A program made the translations under genes and the position numbers. From contig JAPOVP010000167.1 in NCBI GenBank assembly GCA_026708085.1, positions 24,647 to 88,646 of the forward strand: DNA of 64,000 bases, given 5' to 3'. Below the pieces are notes generated by a model that did not search any database, was not told where the DNA came from, and worked only from the letters and a program-made list of their open reading frames with translations. Of the stretch, positions 18,408-28,800 are shown piece after piece (position 1 is the first letter of the stretch; every line of letters begins with the position of its first letter). This DNA is from Caldilineaceae bacterium (GTDB lineage: Bacteria > Chloroflexota > Anaerolineae > Caldilineales > Caldilineaceae).

Positions 18408-21400
18408 TCAGGGCTTGCAGGAGGATGGAATTGAGGCCGTTTCGCCGAGCTCCTCTTCGATTAGCGCTGCGACGTCAGGATCGTAGTCTTCCAACTTGGG
18501 ATAGGTCGCGGACAAGGAGGGAGGCAGAGACTCCCACAGCCAGAACTTGACGAGTTCAGCCCAAAATTCACTGGCATTTGTTGACGCGTACAGACCAGTC
18601 CACCTGCCTCTGTTCACGGCAGACTGGTACAGAGCGTTGAGCCGCGTGTTGAACTGATGACCGTCTGCCTGGTCCTCGAGCGCGAAGTGAGTCAGGTGAG
18701 CAAACTCGTGAATGAAGGTCCCACAGTTCGGGTCCTGGGTTCCCAGAGCGGCTGACCAGTGGCCGGGATTCTTGTTGGCCACGCCACCTTGGTGCCCGCT
18801 AATTATGAAGATGACAGTATTGTTGGCGGCCATGGTTGCAAGAAGGTCGGACCGGGTGGTGAGCATGCCGGTAATAATCTCCCTATATTGCACCATCTGC
18901 TCATCAGGCACTTCACCGGGGGCGACCACAATTACGCCTTCTACGTTCAGATACTTTTGATATTGAAAATCAAAACCGAGTGATTGGGGGGGAGGGGGAA
19001 ACTGGGTTGGCACCACGGCCACATAGAGGCGATTGGACCAGGCACTGCGCACTTGAGCGGCGTTGCGGGCACGGACCTGGAAATAGTAGTTCCTGCCATC
19101 CGTCCGGACAGCGTGCGTATAGGTCGTCGTGGTCAGATTGCCGCCAGCGGGCCCCCACCTGCGGTCGATGCTGTCCCAGACCTGGAGCTCGTAGCCGACG
19201 GCGTTCGCCACGGGATCCCAGTTCAGCGTAACCTCTCCACTGCCGACGGTTGCCGAAAGGTTTTGCGGGACTGATGGCGTCAGCATGGATTCAGCGCCGG
19301 TACACGTGGGCAGGTTGAGGCGGTTGAGATGGTCGGCCACAATGGTATTTGAACCGGACAGGGTGAATCCCTGGGGCAGGCATAGCTGATTCCCCGTGAG
19401 GCCAACCCACGTCAAGTTGGGGAGAGCACTCAGATCGGGGAATGGCCCTCTGAACTGGTTGTTGCTGAGGTCCAGCGAAGCCAGTTTCGCGATGTGGTTC
19501 AAATTGAGGATTGGGCCGCTCAGCTGGTTGTCACGGAGCGACAGGATTCGCAGGTCTGTCAGTGCACTCATATCAGGGAGTGGTCCGGTCAACTGGTTAT
19601 CACTCAGGTTTAGCGTATGCATAGCGGTAAGGGCGGCCAAATCCGGGATTTCTCCACTCAACCGGTTGGCGCTCAGATCGATACCCCTAATGGCGGTGAG
19701 TGAGCTCAGATCCGGAATCTTCCCGCTCAACCTATTGTCTAGGAGAAATATGTTCTGCAGGTTGGTGAGAGTGCCCAGATTCGGGATTGTCCCGCTCAAT
19801 TCGTTGTGGCTGAGATTCACATTTTGCAGTCTGGTAAGCGCACTCAGATCCGGAATTTCTCCGTTCAGCCTATTGGAACCGAGAAACAGGAACACGAGAT
19901 TGGTAAGCGCGTCCAAGTCAGGGATTTTTCCGCTTAACTGATTTTGACTCAAGGACAGTGCCCACAGGTAGGTGAAAGAGCTGAGGTCAGGGATTGCCCC
20001 GCTCAACCGGTTGTTAGTGAGGTTCAGGCTCGACAGGTGGGTGAGGCCGTCCAAAGTGGGGATTTGCCCGGTCAGATCGTTATAATTCAGGTTCAGGATC
20101 CTCAAGTTGGTAAGGGCGCTCAAGTCCGGGATTGCCCCGGTCAAGTCATTGAAACCAAGGTCCAGTTTGGTCAAATTGGTAAGGGCGCTCAGGTCCGGGA
20201 CTGGCCCGGTCAACTCGTTGCGATTGAGGTCCAGCAGAGTCAGGTTGGTAAGGGAACTCAGACTTGGAATCTGTCCGCTCAGGTCGTTTTGAGAAAGGTC
20301 CAGCCTGGTCAGTTTGGTGAGGGCGTTCAGGTTGGGGAGTTGCCCGCTCATCCCGTTGTTTTTGAGAACCAGTTCGGCGACGTGACCGCTGCTGTCGGTG
20401 AAGACGCCGTACCAAGTAGAGATCGGCGTCTGCGTCAGCCAGTTGTCATTGTACGTCCAGTTGGCGCCGCCGGTTGCGTTGTAGAGGGCGACGAGCGCGG
20501 CTCTCTCGGCAGCAGGGGCAGGCGGCGGCGTGGTCGCGGTGGGGGTGGCAGTAGCCGTAGGTGTCGCAGTAACCGTAGCGGTAGCCGTAGTGGTAGCCGT
20601 AGGCGTAGCGGTAACCGCAGGTGTAGCGGTAACTGCAGGTGTAGCGGTAACTGCAGGTGTAGCGGTAACCGTAGGTGTAGGCGTAGGGCTCAGCGTCAAG
20701 GACACCGTCGCTTCGGCGTACTGCGACCACGCGCTGGTTGCGCCGTTGGCGCCCACTGCGCGAATTGCGTAATAGTAGATCGTTCCGGGAGATAGCTCTG
20801 CGTGCGTGTGGGCCGTGGCTGTCAGGTTGCCGTCGTCCAACTGCTGCCAGCCGGCGGCGTTGTCCCACGCCCACAGCTCGTATCGGACCGCGCCGGTGAC
20901 GGAGTTCCATCTGAGCTCGACCGAGGCGGCCATCGTGGACTGTGCAGTCAGTGTCGGTGCGGCCAGAGGCTGCGGTGCACTGGGTACGGTCACGAACTTG
21001 TGGTCCGACCATGCGCTGGTCGTGCCGTCGGCGGCCACCGCGCGTACTGTGTAGTAGTAGGTCGTGCCGGGCGTCACGACTTCGTGCCTGTGCGTCGTAC
21101 CGGTCAGGTCCCCTTCGTCCAGTTGCTGCCAGTCACTTGAACTGTCCCAAGCCCAAAGCTCGTAGCGAATTGCGCCGGTTACAGCCGTCCAGTTGAGTGC
21201 GACCGCGTTCGTGCCTGAGGAGGTTGCGGAGAGGGTTGGGGCTGGCAGGGTGCCGGAAGACGTTTGCGTAGGCGTTGCAGTGGCCGAGGGAGAGGGTGTC
21301 TGTGTGGGCGTGGGCGTCGGCTGCGCTGTGCCGGGGCAGGTTGACAGGTTCAGGACCTGCAGCGCGGCGTCCACTGCCGCATTCGGATGGGACAGGCTTG

Positions 21401-22769
21401 CTCCTGCCAGCAGGCATAGCTGGTTGCCTTCGAAACTTGCTCCCTCGAGCTTTGTGAACGGGCGCAGGTCCGGGATCGGCCCGGTTAACTGGTTGCCGTT
21501 GAGGTAAAGATTCCTCAAGTTCGTGAGCGCACTCAGGTCCGGGACCGAACCGCTCAACTCGTTATCGTTGAGGTACAGATTTATCAACTCTGTGAGCGCA
21601 CTCAGGTCCGGAATCGGCCCGCTTATCCGCGTGCCCCAGATGGAAAACTCCCTCAGTTCTGTGAGCGTACGCAGGCTGGGAATCTGCCCACTCAGATTGT
21701 TGTTGCCGAGGTTCATCTGTTCCAACCTGGTCAGAGCGCTCAGTGACGGGATTGCGCCGCTCAACTCGTTGTTATGCAGGAATAGAGATACCAGGCTGGT
21801 GAGGGCACTGAGGTCGGGAATCGAACCGCTCAACTGGTTGCCGCCAAGGTCCAGGTGTGTAAGCTTTGTGAGCGCACTCAGGTCCGGGATCGAACCACTC
21901 AGCCTGTTGCTGCCCATGTGCAGGTATGTAAGGTTGGTGAGCGCACTCAGGTCAGGAATCGGACCGCTAAATTGGTTGATCTCCAGGCGCAGCTCGCTCA
22001 GGCTGGTGAGCGCACTCAGGTCAGGAATCGAACCGCTCAGGTCATTGACGAGAAGATCCAGCTTCCTCAGGCTGGTAAGCGCACTCAGGTCCGGGATCGA
22101 CCCGCTCAGGTTGTTCGACCCGAGGAAAAGCCAGGTTACGTTGCCGTTGGCGTCGGTGGAGACACCGTACCAGGTGGAGAGCGGCTGGTCCGTCAGCCAG
22201 TTGTCGCGGCGCGACCAGTTGGGGCCGTCGGTGGCGTTGTAGAGGGCGACAAGCGCGGCTCTCTCCCCCGACGGTGATGAAGGCGTCGGGGTCTGGGTTG
22301 CTGTCGGGGTCGGCGTTCGTGTGGCGACGACCGTTGCCGTGGGCGTGGCAGTCGCTGTCGACGGCGCAGAAACGGCGGCCGAAGGAAACGGATCATCCGA
22401 GCACGCACCCTGTACGCCGTCAGCGTCCAACACGCAGACCGAGTACCAGTACCTCCGGCCCAACACAGGGTCCCCATGCGTATAGCTGGTCCCCTTCACC
22501 CCACCGTCGTCGATGCGCACCCAGTCCACGTCTTCGTCCCACCACGCATGCACCGCATACGCGGATGCGCCTGCCACATCATTCCAGCGCAACTCGATCA
22601 CTCCTTCGCCGACTTGTACGGTCAGTGTCGGCGCGGTCTCGGATTGGGCATAGGTCGCGCTGTCGGTGAGGAGGAAGAATGGAGCCAGGACCGCCAGGAT
22701 GGCGAAGAAGAGAAGGAGTATCAGGCGCTTCGCTAACTGGAATCGAGGCTTACTCTTCAAAAGGGACAC
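18408..22769 (-). CDS. Giant secreted FN3-LRR protein with C-terminal HExxH peptidase-like domain (copy 1)
   Basis: A 1453-residue exported protein. A signal peptide (LILLLFFAILAVLAPFFLL, likely cleaved after ATYA) is followed by an FN3-like domain (about 45-140), a Thr/Pro linker, LRR block A (about 167-482, 11 repeats), two FN3-like domains (about 509-690), a TPAVTA-type linker, LRR block B (about 754-1160, 15 repeats), a fourth FN3-like domain and a C-terminal domain (about 1255-1453). LRRs are 23-residue plant-type units (LxLxxNxLSGxIPDLSALTxL). Each block opens with an ALVALYNATxGxNW cap and closes with a NQLCLxxG cap. The last domain has HEFAH (His1354, His1358) with Tyr1394 and Glu1401 at the spacing of anthrax-lethal-factor-like metallopeptidases. 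Surface adhesion or recognition plus proteolysis is inferred. The start is GTG with a weak ribosome site. The neighbour at 22857 is a paralogue. Confidence 0.88.
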   Translation of the reverse strand: MSLLKSKPRFQLAKRLILLLFFAILAVLAPFFLLTDSATYAQSETAPTLTVQVGEGVIELRWNDVAGASAYAVHAWWDEDVDWVRIDDGGVKGTSYTHGDPVLGRRYWYSVCVLDADGVQGACSDDPFPSAAVSAPSTATATPTATVVATRTPTPTATQTPTPSSPSGERAALVALYNATDGPNWSRRDNWLTDQPLSTWYGVSTDANGNVTWLFLGSNNLSGSIPDLSALTSLRKLDLLVNDLSGSIPDLSALTSLSELRLEINQFSGPIPDLSALTNLTYLHMGSNRLSGSIPDLSALTKLTHLDLGGNQLSGSIPDLSALTSLVSLFLHNNELSGAIPSLSALTRLEQMNLGNNNLSGQIPSLRTLTELREFSIWGTRISGPIPDLSALTELINLYLNDNELSGSVPDLSALTNLRNLYLNGNQLTGPIPDLRPFTKLEGASFEGNQLCLLAGASLSHPNAAVDAALQVLNLSTCPGTAQPTPTPTQTPSPSATATPTQTSSGTLPAPTLSATSSGTNAVALNWTAVTGAIRYELWAWDSSSDWQQLDEGDLTGTTHRHEVVTPGTTYYYTVRAVAADGTTSAWSDHKFVTVPSAPQPLAAPTLTAQSTMAASVELRWNSVTGAVRYELWAWDNAAGWQQLDDGNLTATAHTHAELSPGTIYYYAIRAVGANGATSAWSQYAEATVSLTLSPTPTPTVTATPAVTATPAVTATPAVTATPTATTTATATVTATPTATATPTATTPPPAPAAERAALVALYNATGGANWTYNDNWLTQTPISTWYGVFTDSSGHVAELVLKNNGMSGQLPNLNALTKLTRLDLSQNDLSGQIPSLSSLTNLTLLDLNRNELTGPVPDLSALTNLTKLDLGFNDLTGAIPDLSALTNLRILNLNYNDLTGQIPTLDGLTHLSSLNLTNNRLSGAIPDLSSFTYLWALSLSQNQLSGKIPDLDALTNLVFLFLGSNRLNGEIPDLSALTRLQNVNLSHNELSGTIPNLGTLTNLQNIFLLDNRLSGKIPDLSSLTAIRGIDLSANRLSGEIPDLAALTAMHTLNLSDNQLTGPLPDMSALTDLRILSLRDNQLSGPILNLNHIAKLASLDLSNNQFRGPFPDLSALPNLTWVGLTGNQLCLPQGFTLSGSNTIVADHLNRLNLPTCTGAESMLTPSVPQNLSATVGSGEVTLNWDPVANAVGYELQVWDSIDRRWGPAGGNLTTTTYTHAVRTDGRNYYFQVRARNAAQVRSAWSNRLYVAVVPTQFPPPPQSLGFDFQYQKYLNVEGVIVVAPGEVPDEQMVQYREIITGMLTTRSDLLATMAANNTVIFIISGHQGGVANKNPGHWSAALGTQDPNCGTFIHEFAHLTHFALEDQADGHQFNTRLNALYQSAVNRGRWTGLYASTNASEFWAELVKFWLWESLPPSLSATYPKLEDYDPDVAALIEEELGETASIPSSCKP
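20603..20674. repeat. Four 18-bp tandem units within LRR protein 1
   Basis: Four near-identical 18-bp units (GTGTAGCGGTAACTGCAG and variants) encode the repeated TPAVTA linker on the minus strand. Two of the four units are identical, suggesting recent slippage expansion. Flanking sequence holds further degenerate six-base repeats. Confidence 0.9.
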
Positions 22770-22856
22770 TGTCCTGTAGGTCGAAAAGAGGGTGAATTGG
22801 AGTGGAGCGCAAGTACGGGTCTGCTCGCTGTTGCTGTTCCACGCACCTTTTTTGAA

Positions 22857-25800
22857 TCATGGTTTGCATGCCGCGGGTATTGTCACTTCACCGAGAGTTT
22901 CCTCGATCAGTTTGACGATTTCGGGGTCGCGGTCGATAAGGTGCGATTCCCACAACCAGTATTTGACCGTCTCGGCCCAGTATTCCTCGGCATTGGTATT
23001 TGCGTAGTATCCCCGCCAGAGACCTGCGTTGACTGCAGCCAGGTACAGGGCGCGGAGCCGTGTGTCAAAGGTTTCAGCGTCTGTCTGCTCCTCCAGCGCG
23101 AAATCGATGAGATGCGCGAACTCATGGATAAAGGTGTCGCAGTGCGGGTCCGTAACCGGCGTGTCCGCGACCCACTTAAAAGCAATGCCTGGGTAAAAGT
23201 CTTGAATGAAAATCCGAGTGTTGTGGCCAGCCAAGGTAGCAAGCACGTCGGACCGGTTGGAAAGCATCCCGGTGATGACTGCCCGCGAGCGGATCATCTG
23301 TTCGTCAGATACCCAATTGGGTGCAAACACGGTCACGCCTTCAACCACCATGTGCTTCTGATAGTACCTTTCGAGTCCCAGCGAGAGGGGCGGAGGCGGA
23401 AATTCGGTCGGGACTACGGCCACATAGAGCTGGTCTGACCAGGCGCCTCTCACGTCATTGGCGTCGCGGGCGCGGACCTGGTAGTAGTAGTTGCGGCCGT
23501 CGGTTTGGACAATATGAGTGAAGGTCGTTGTATCGGTGAGGACACCGCCTACGTCGCTCCACGTCAGGTCGAAGCCATTCCAAGCACGAAGATTGTAACT
23601 GACGGCGTTCTCCACGGCATCCCAGGTAAGTACGACCTTGTCGGCGGCGACGGTTGCGGTCAAGTTTTGCGGTGTGCCCGGTACGGCTGCGAGTTCGGCA
23701 TTGGTACATTCGGCCAGATTGAGCGAATTCAAATGAAAGGTTACGGCGTTATTGGACCCGGCCAAGTCTACGCCGACCGGTCGACATAGCTGGTTGCCCC
23801 GGAGGTTCAAGCGGGACAGACTGGTAAGTCCGCTCAGATCGGGGAACGGTCCGGTCAACTGGTTGAAGCTAAGAGTGAGAGTAGACAGCTTGGCGAGTTG
23901 ATTCAGATCGAGAATGGGCCCGTTCAGTTGATTGTTATCGAGGCGAAGCCAACTCAGCTCGGCGAGCGTGCTCAGGTCCGGAATTTGCCCGGTCAACTGG
24001 TTATCGTTGAGACGGATTGAAGCCAATAGGGTTAGGCCGCTAATCTCCGGCATCCTTCCGTTTAACCCGTTGTTGCTGAGATGGAGGGTCTTCAGCTTTG
24101 TGAGCGCGGCCAAAGCCGGAATCTGCCCCGTGAGCTGGTTGTTTGAGAGATCCAGGCTCTTCAGGTCGACGAGGGCGTTCAAGTCTGGGATCTGTCCGGT
24201 GAACTGGTTGTCGCTGAGATGCAGGTTCTTCAGTCTGGTGAGTTTGCTCAGGTCGGGAATCTGTCCCGTGAGCTGGTTATTGGAGAGGTACAGGATATTC
24301 AGGTTGACGAGCTTGCTCAGATCGGGGATCTGTCCCGTGAGCTGGTTATTGGAGAGGTACAGTTCTTTCAGGTTGGCGAGCTTGCTCAGGTCGGGGATCT
24401 GCCCGGTCAATTGGGTCCTGCTGAGATTGAGTTCCCTCAAGTGCGTGAGTTTGCCCAGGTCTGGCAATGAACCCGTGATCTGATTGCCAGCGAGGTTTAG
24501 CGAGTCGAGGGCGGTGTTGGCGTTCAGATTCGGGAAATGCCCGCTCAAACGGTTGCCCGAAAGGTGTAGAGTTCTCAGGTTGGCGAGGTTACTCAGATCA
24601 GGAATCGGCCCACTCAGGTCGTTCCCCGTGATGTTCACATAGGTGAGGTTGGTGAGGTTACTCAGGTCGGGCAGGGACCCGCTCAGGTCGTTGCCCGGAA
24701 TGTAGACTGACCTGAGACTGACAAGACTGCTCAAGTCTGGAATCGGACCGCTCAGGTGGTTGGAATCGAGTCTTATGCCCGTGAGATTGGTCAAAGCGCT
24801 CAGGTCCGGCAGTGAGCCGCGCAAGCCGTTTCTACCGAGAGCCAGCGCTCTAACGCGTCCCAGTTCGTTTGTAAAGATGCCGTGCCATGTACCGACCGGC
24901 TCGTTGCTCAGCCAGTTGTCGTTGCGCGTCCAGTTGGGGCCGTCGGTCGCGTTATAGAGGGCTATCAGTGCCGCTCGCTCGGCAGCCAGGGCTTCAGTCT
25001 CAAAGTCTTTGCAGGAAGTCGGATTGAGGCTTTGCAGGTGGGCGGCCACCGCGCTGTTTGGGTGTGACAAGCTGGCACCTGCCGGCAGGCAGAGCCGATT
25101 GCCGGAAAGATCCAAGCTTGTGAGGCTTGTTAAGGCGGCGAGTTCTGGAATTGCTCCTTCCAACTGATTGTCCGACAGATCCAGACTAATGAGGCTGGTC
25201 AGGCCGGTCAGATCAGGGATCTGGCTGGTCAGGTCATTGCTGCTGAGGTTCAGGTTGGTCAGGCTGGCGAGCGAGGCCAGAGACGGGATCGTTCCTCCCA
25301 GATCATTGCCGCTGAGGTCGAGGCTCTTCAAGAGGGCGAGGGCACCTATTGACGGAACTGCTCCGCTCAAATCGTTATCACTGAGGTCCAGGCTGGTCAG
25401 GTCGGTGAGGGCGTTTAAGGAGGGGACGGTCCCGCTCATGTTATTGCCAGCCAGGTCCAGACTCGTAACGTAGCTGTGATCGCCTGTGGTTACGCCGGTC
25501 CAATTGTCGACCGGCTCGCCGCTCAACCAGTTATCGCGGCGTGTCCAGTTCGGGCCGTCGGTCGCGTTGTAAAGCTCGACCAAAGTGTCCTTCTGCTCCT
25601 GCACGATCGCAGAGCAGGAGGACAAGTTCAGGCCCTTCAGGTGGGCATCCACGTCACTGTGTGGATGGGAGAGGGTGACGCCGTCTGGCTTGCAGAACCG
25701 GTTGAATTTCAATTCGATGACGATCAGTTTAGAGAGGGCGCTCAGGTCGGGGACCGGCCCGGTGAATTGGTTGGAAGCAAGGTCGAGTCCAATCAACTCG

Positions 25801-28800
25801 GTCAGGGCGCTCAAGTCGGGGACCGGTCCGCTCAGCAGGTTGATAGCAACGTACAGCCCTCTCAGTTTGGTGAGAGCGCTGAGGTCGGGGAGCGGCCCGT
25901 TCAGCATGTTTTCGGTAAGATCCAACTCCTCCAGATTTGTGAAGGCGGTCAGGTCCGGGATGGGCCCACTGAGACTGTTGAAGCCAAGGTACAGCACGCG
26001 CAATTCAGTCAAGGCGCTGAGGTCCGGGATGTTCCCTTTCAGCTCGTTTTCATCGAGAGACAGGCGGGTCACACGGCCGCTGGAATCGGTGGTGATGCCG
26101 TGCCAAGCGTCGAGCGGTTCGCCGGTCAGCCAGTTGTCGTTGTTTGTCCAGTTGCTGCCGCCGGTTGCGTTGTAGAGCGCCACCAGGGCGGCCTTTTCCC
26201 TGGCCTTGGCGATGGCCTCGGTGTCTGAACAGGCAGACAGGTTGAGGCTTCGAAGGTGATCAGCGGCAATTGTGTTTAGCGAAGTAAGGTCGTAACTGTC
26301 AGGCAGACAAAGGGTGTTGCCGGACAGATCTACGGCCGCCAGGTCGGCGAGGGCGCTCAGGTCGGGAACCGGCCCGTCCAGCTGGTTGTGATTGAGAGCC
26401 AACGTCGTCAGCATGGTGAGAGCACTGAGGTCCGGGATTTCACCGCTCAGAGTGTTGAATCTCAGGACCAGGTCAGTCAGGCTGGAAAGGGCACCCAGGT
26501 CCGGGATGTCGCCGCTGAACAGGTTGGCGCTCAGGTCCAGATTCGTCAGATTCGTGAAAGCGTTCAGGGCAGGAATCGACCCGCTCAACTGGTTGGTATT
26601 GAGATCCAGGCTGGTCAACTTGGTGAGCGCGTTAAGCACGGGGAGAGTACCGATTAACCCATTTCCAGAGAGGCTCACTTCCGTCACGCGGCCGCCGTCG
26701 TCGGTTGTGATGCCGTACCAGGTAGAGAGGGGCTGGTCGGTCAGCCAATTGGTGTTGTCTGTCCAGTTGGCGCCGTCAGCGTCCGCGTAGAGCGCAACCA
26801 GGGCAGTCCTATCCGCGAGGACGGCACAGGAAGGCAGGCTCAGGCCGGTAATGTGCGCGGCAACTTCGGTATGTAAGACAGAAAGGTCTGCGCCTTCGGG
26901 GAGACAGAGGTTGTTGCCAGCAAGGTCCAAGGTCGTCAAGCCGGTGAGGGAACTAAGCGCTGGAATTTCTCCACTGAGGTGGTTATTGCCGAGATCCAGG
27001 CTGGTCAGGCTGGCGAGCGTACTCAGGCTCGGGATCTGGCCCTCCAACTGATTATCGCTGAGGTCCAGGCCGGTCAGGCTGGTGAGGGCGGCCAGTTCAG
27101 GGATCGGATCGTCGAGTTGGTTCTCGCTCAGGTCCAGGTTTGTCAGGTTCGTGAGGGCACTGAGGGCAGGAATCCCTCCCGTCAATTGGTTGTCGCTGAG
27201 ATTCAATGTCGTCAGGTTCGTAAGATAACTCAGTGAAGGTATAGGGCCGGAGAGCTGATTGGCGCCGAGGTCGAGGAGTTCCAGACTGACGAATGCGCTG
27301 AGTGCGGGGATCTCGCCATCGAACCGGTTGTTGCTGAGGTCCAGGGTTGTCAGGTTGGTGAGCACGGACAGGTCTGGGAGCGACCCTGTCAGCTGGTTGG
27401 AATTGAGTTCCAGGCTGGTAAGCGTTGTGAGGGCGCCAAGTTCAGAGACGTCCCCGCTGAGCTGGTTTCCAGAGAGTTGAAGTGCAGTGACAAGACCGCT
27501 TTCATCCGTTGTAACACCGAACCACGAAGCAAGAGGTTGGTCGGTCAGCCAGTTGGCATTTTGGGTCCAATTTGCGCCGCCGGTCGCCTCATAGAGTGCG
27601 ACGAGGGCGGTCCTGTGCTCGACGACGGTGCAGGAAGGCAGATTGAGACTGCGCAGGTGGGCGGATACATCTGAATGCAGTACGGACAGGTCGGCACTGG
27701 CGGGCAGGCACAGCTGATTGGCGGAGACAGACAGCCACGTCAGGCTGGTCAGGGTTCTAAGATCAGGGAGGGGGCCAGCAAGCTGGTTATTCCTGAGATT
27801 GAGGGATTCCAGGGCTGTCAGCGAACTAAGGTCCGGGATTTGACCTGCCAAGAGGTTGTTACTCAGGTCCAGAGTGGTCAGGCTGGTAAGAGCGCTCAGG
27901 GCCGGGATAGATCCAGCCAACCGGTTGTCATTGAGGGTCAGGTTCGTCAGGTTGACGAGCGCGCTCAGATCGGGGACGGAACCTTCCAGTTGGTTGTTGC
28001 TGAGGATCAGCCATGTCAGATTGGTGAGCATGCTCAGATCGGGGATTGTCCCGGTCAGCGCGTTTTCGTTGAGGTCCAGCTCGGTCAGGTTGACGAGCGC
28101 GCTCAGATCCGGGATTGAACCTGTTAGCTGGTTGGTGCCGAGGAACAGAGTAGAGAGGCCGGTGAGCGAGTTCAGGCTGGGGATTCCCCCGCTCAACCTG
28201 TTCGTACTGAGGTCCAAGGTAGCCAGATTGGTGAGTGCGCTCAGGTCGGGGATCGAGCCTGTTAACTGGTTGGTATCGAGATCCAAGGTTGTGAGCAGAG
28301 AGAGAGCGCTCAAGTCGGGGATCGACCCACTCAGTCCGTTGCCCGAGAGGCGTAAGTCGGTCACTCTGCCGTTGGCGTCGGCGGTGACGCCGTACCACGT
28401 GTTGAGCGGCTCATCTGTTAGCCAGTTGTCATTGTGTATCCAGTTGGCACCGTCGGATGCGTGGTAAAAGGCGACAAGAGCGGTCCTTTCGTCAGCGAGG
28501 TCCTGTGGGATTGTGGTCGCGGTTGCAGTTGGGGTCGCGGTTGCGGTCGGGTTCGCGGTTGCAGTCGGAGTTGCAGTCGCGGTTGCCGTTGCAGTCGGGG
28601 TTGCGGTCGGGGTTATGGCTGCAGTGGTTGTAGGCGTTGCAGTTGCCTCGTTCCCAGTCAGAACAGCGGAGGGGAAAGGATTGTCCGTACATCCTCTCTG
28701 AAATCCGCGACTGTCCACCAAGCAGATTGCGTACCAGTAAACCCTGCCGGGCATTGGATCACGGTGCACATACGAAGTACCTGTGACATCGCCGTCGTCA

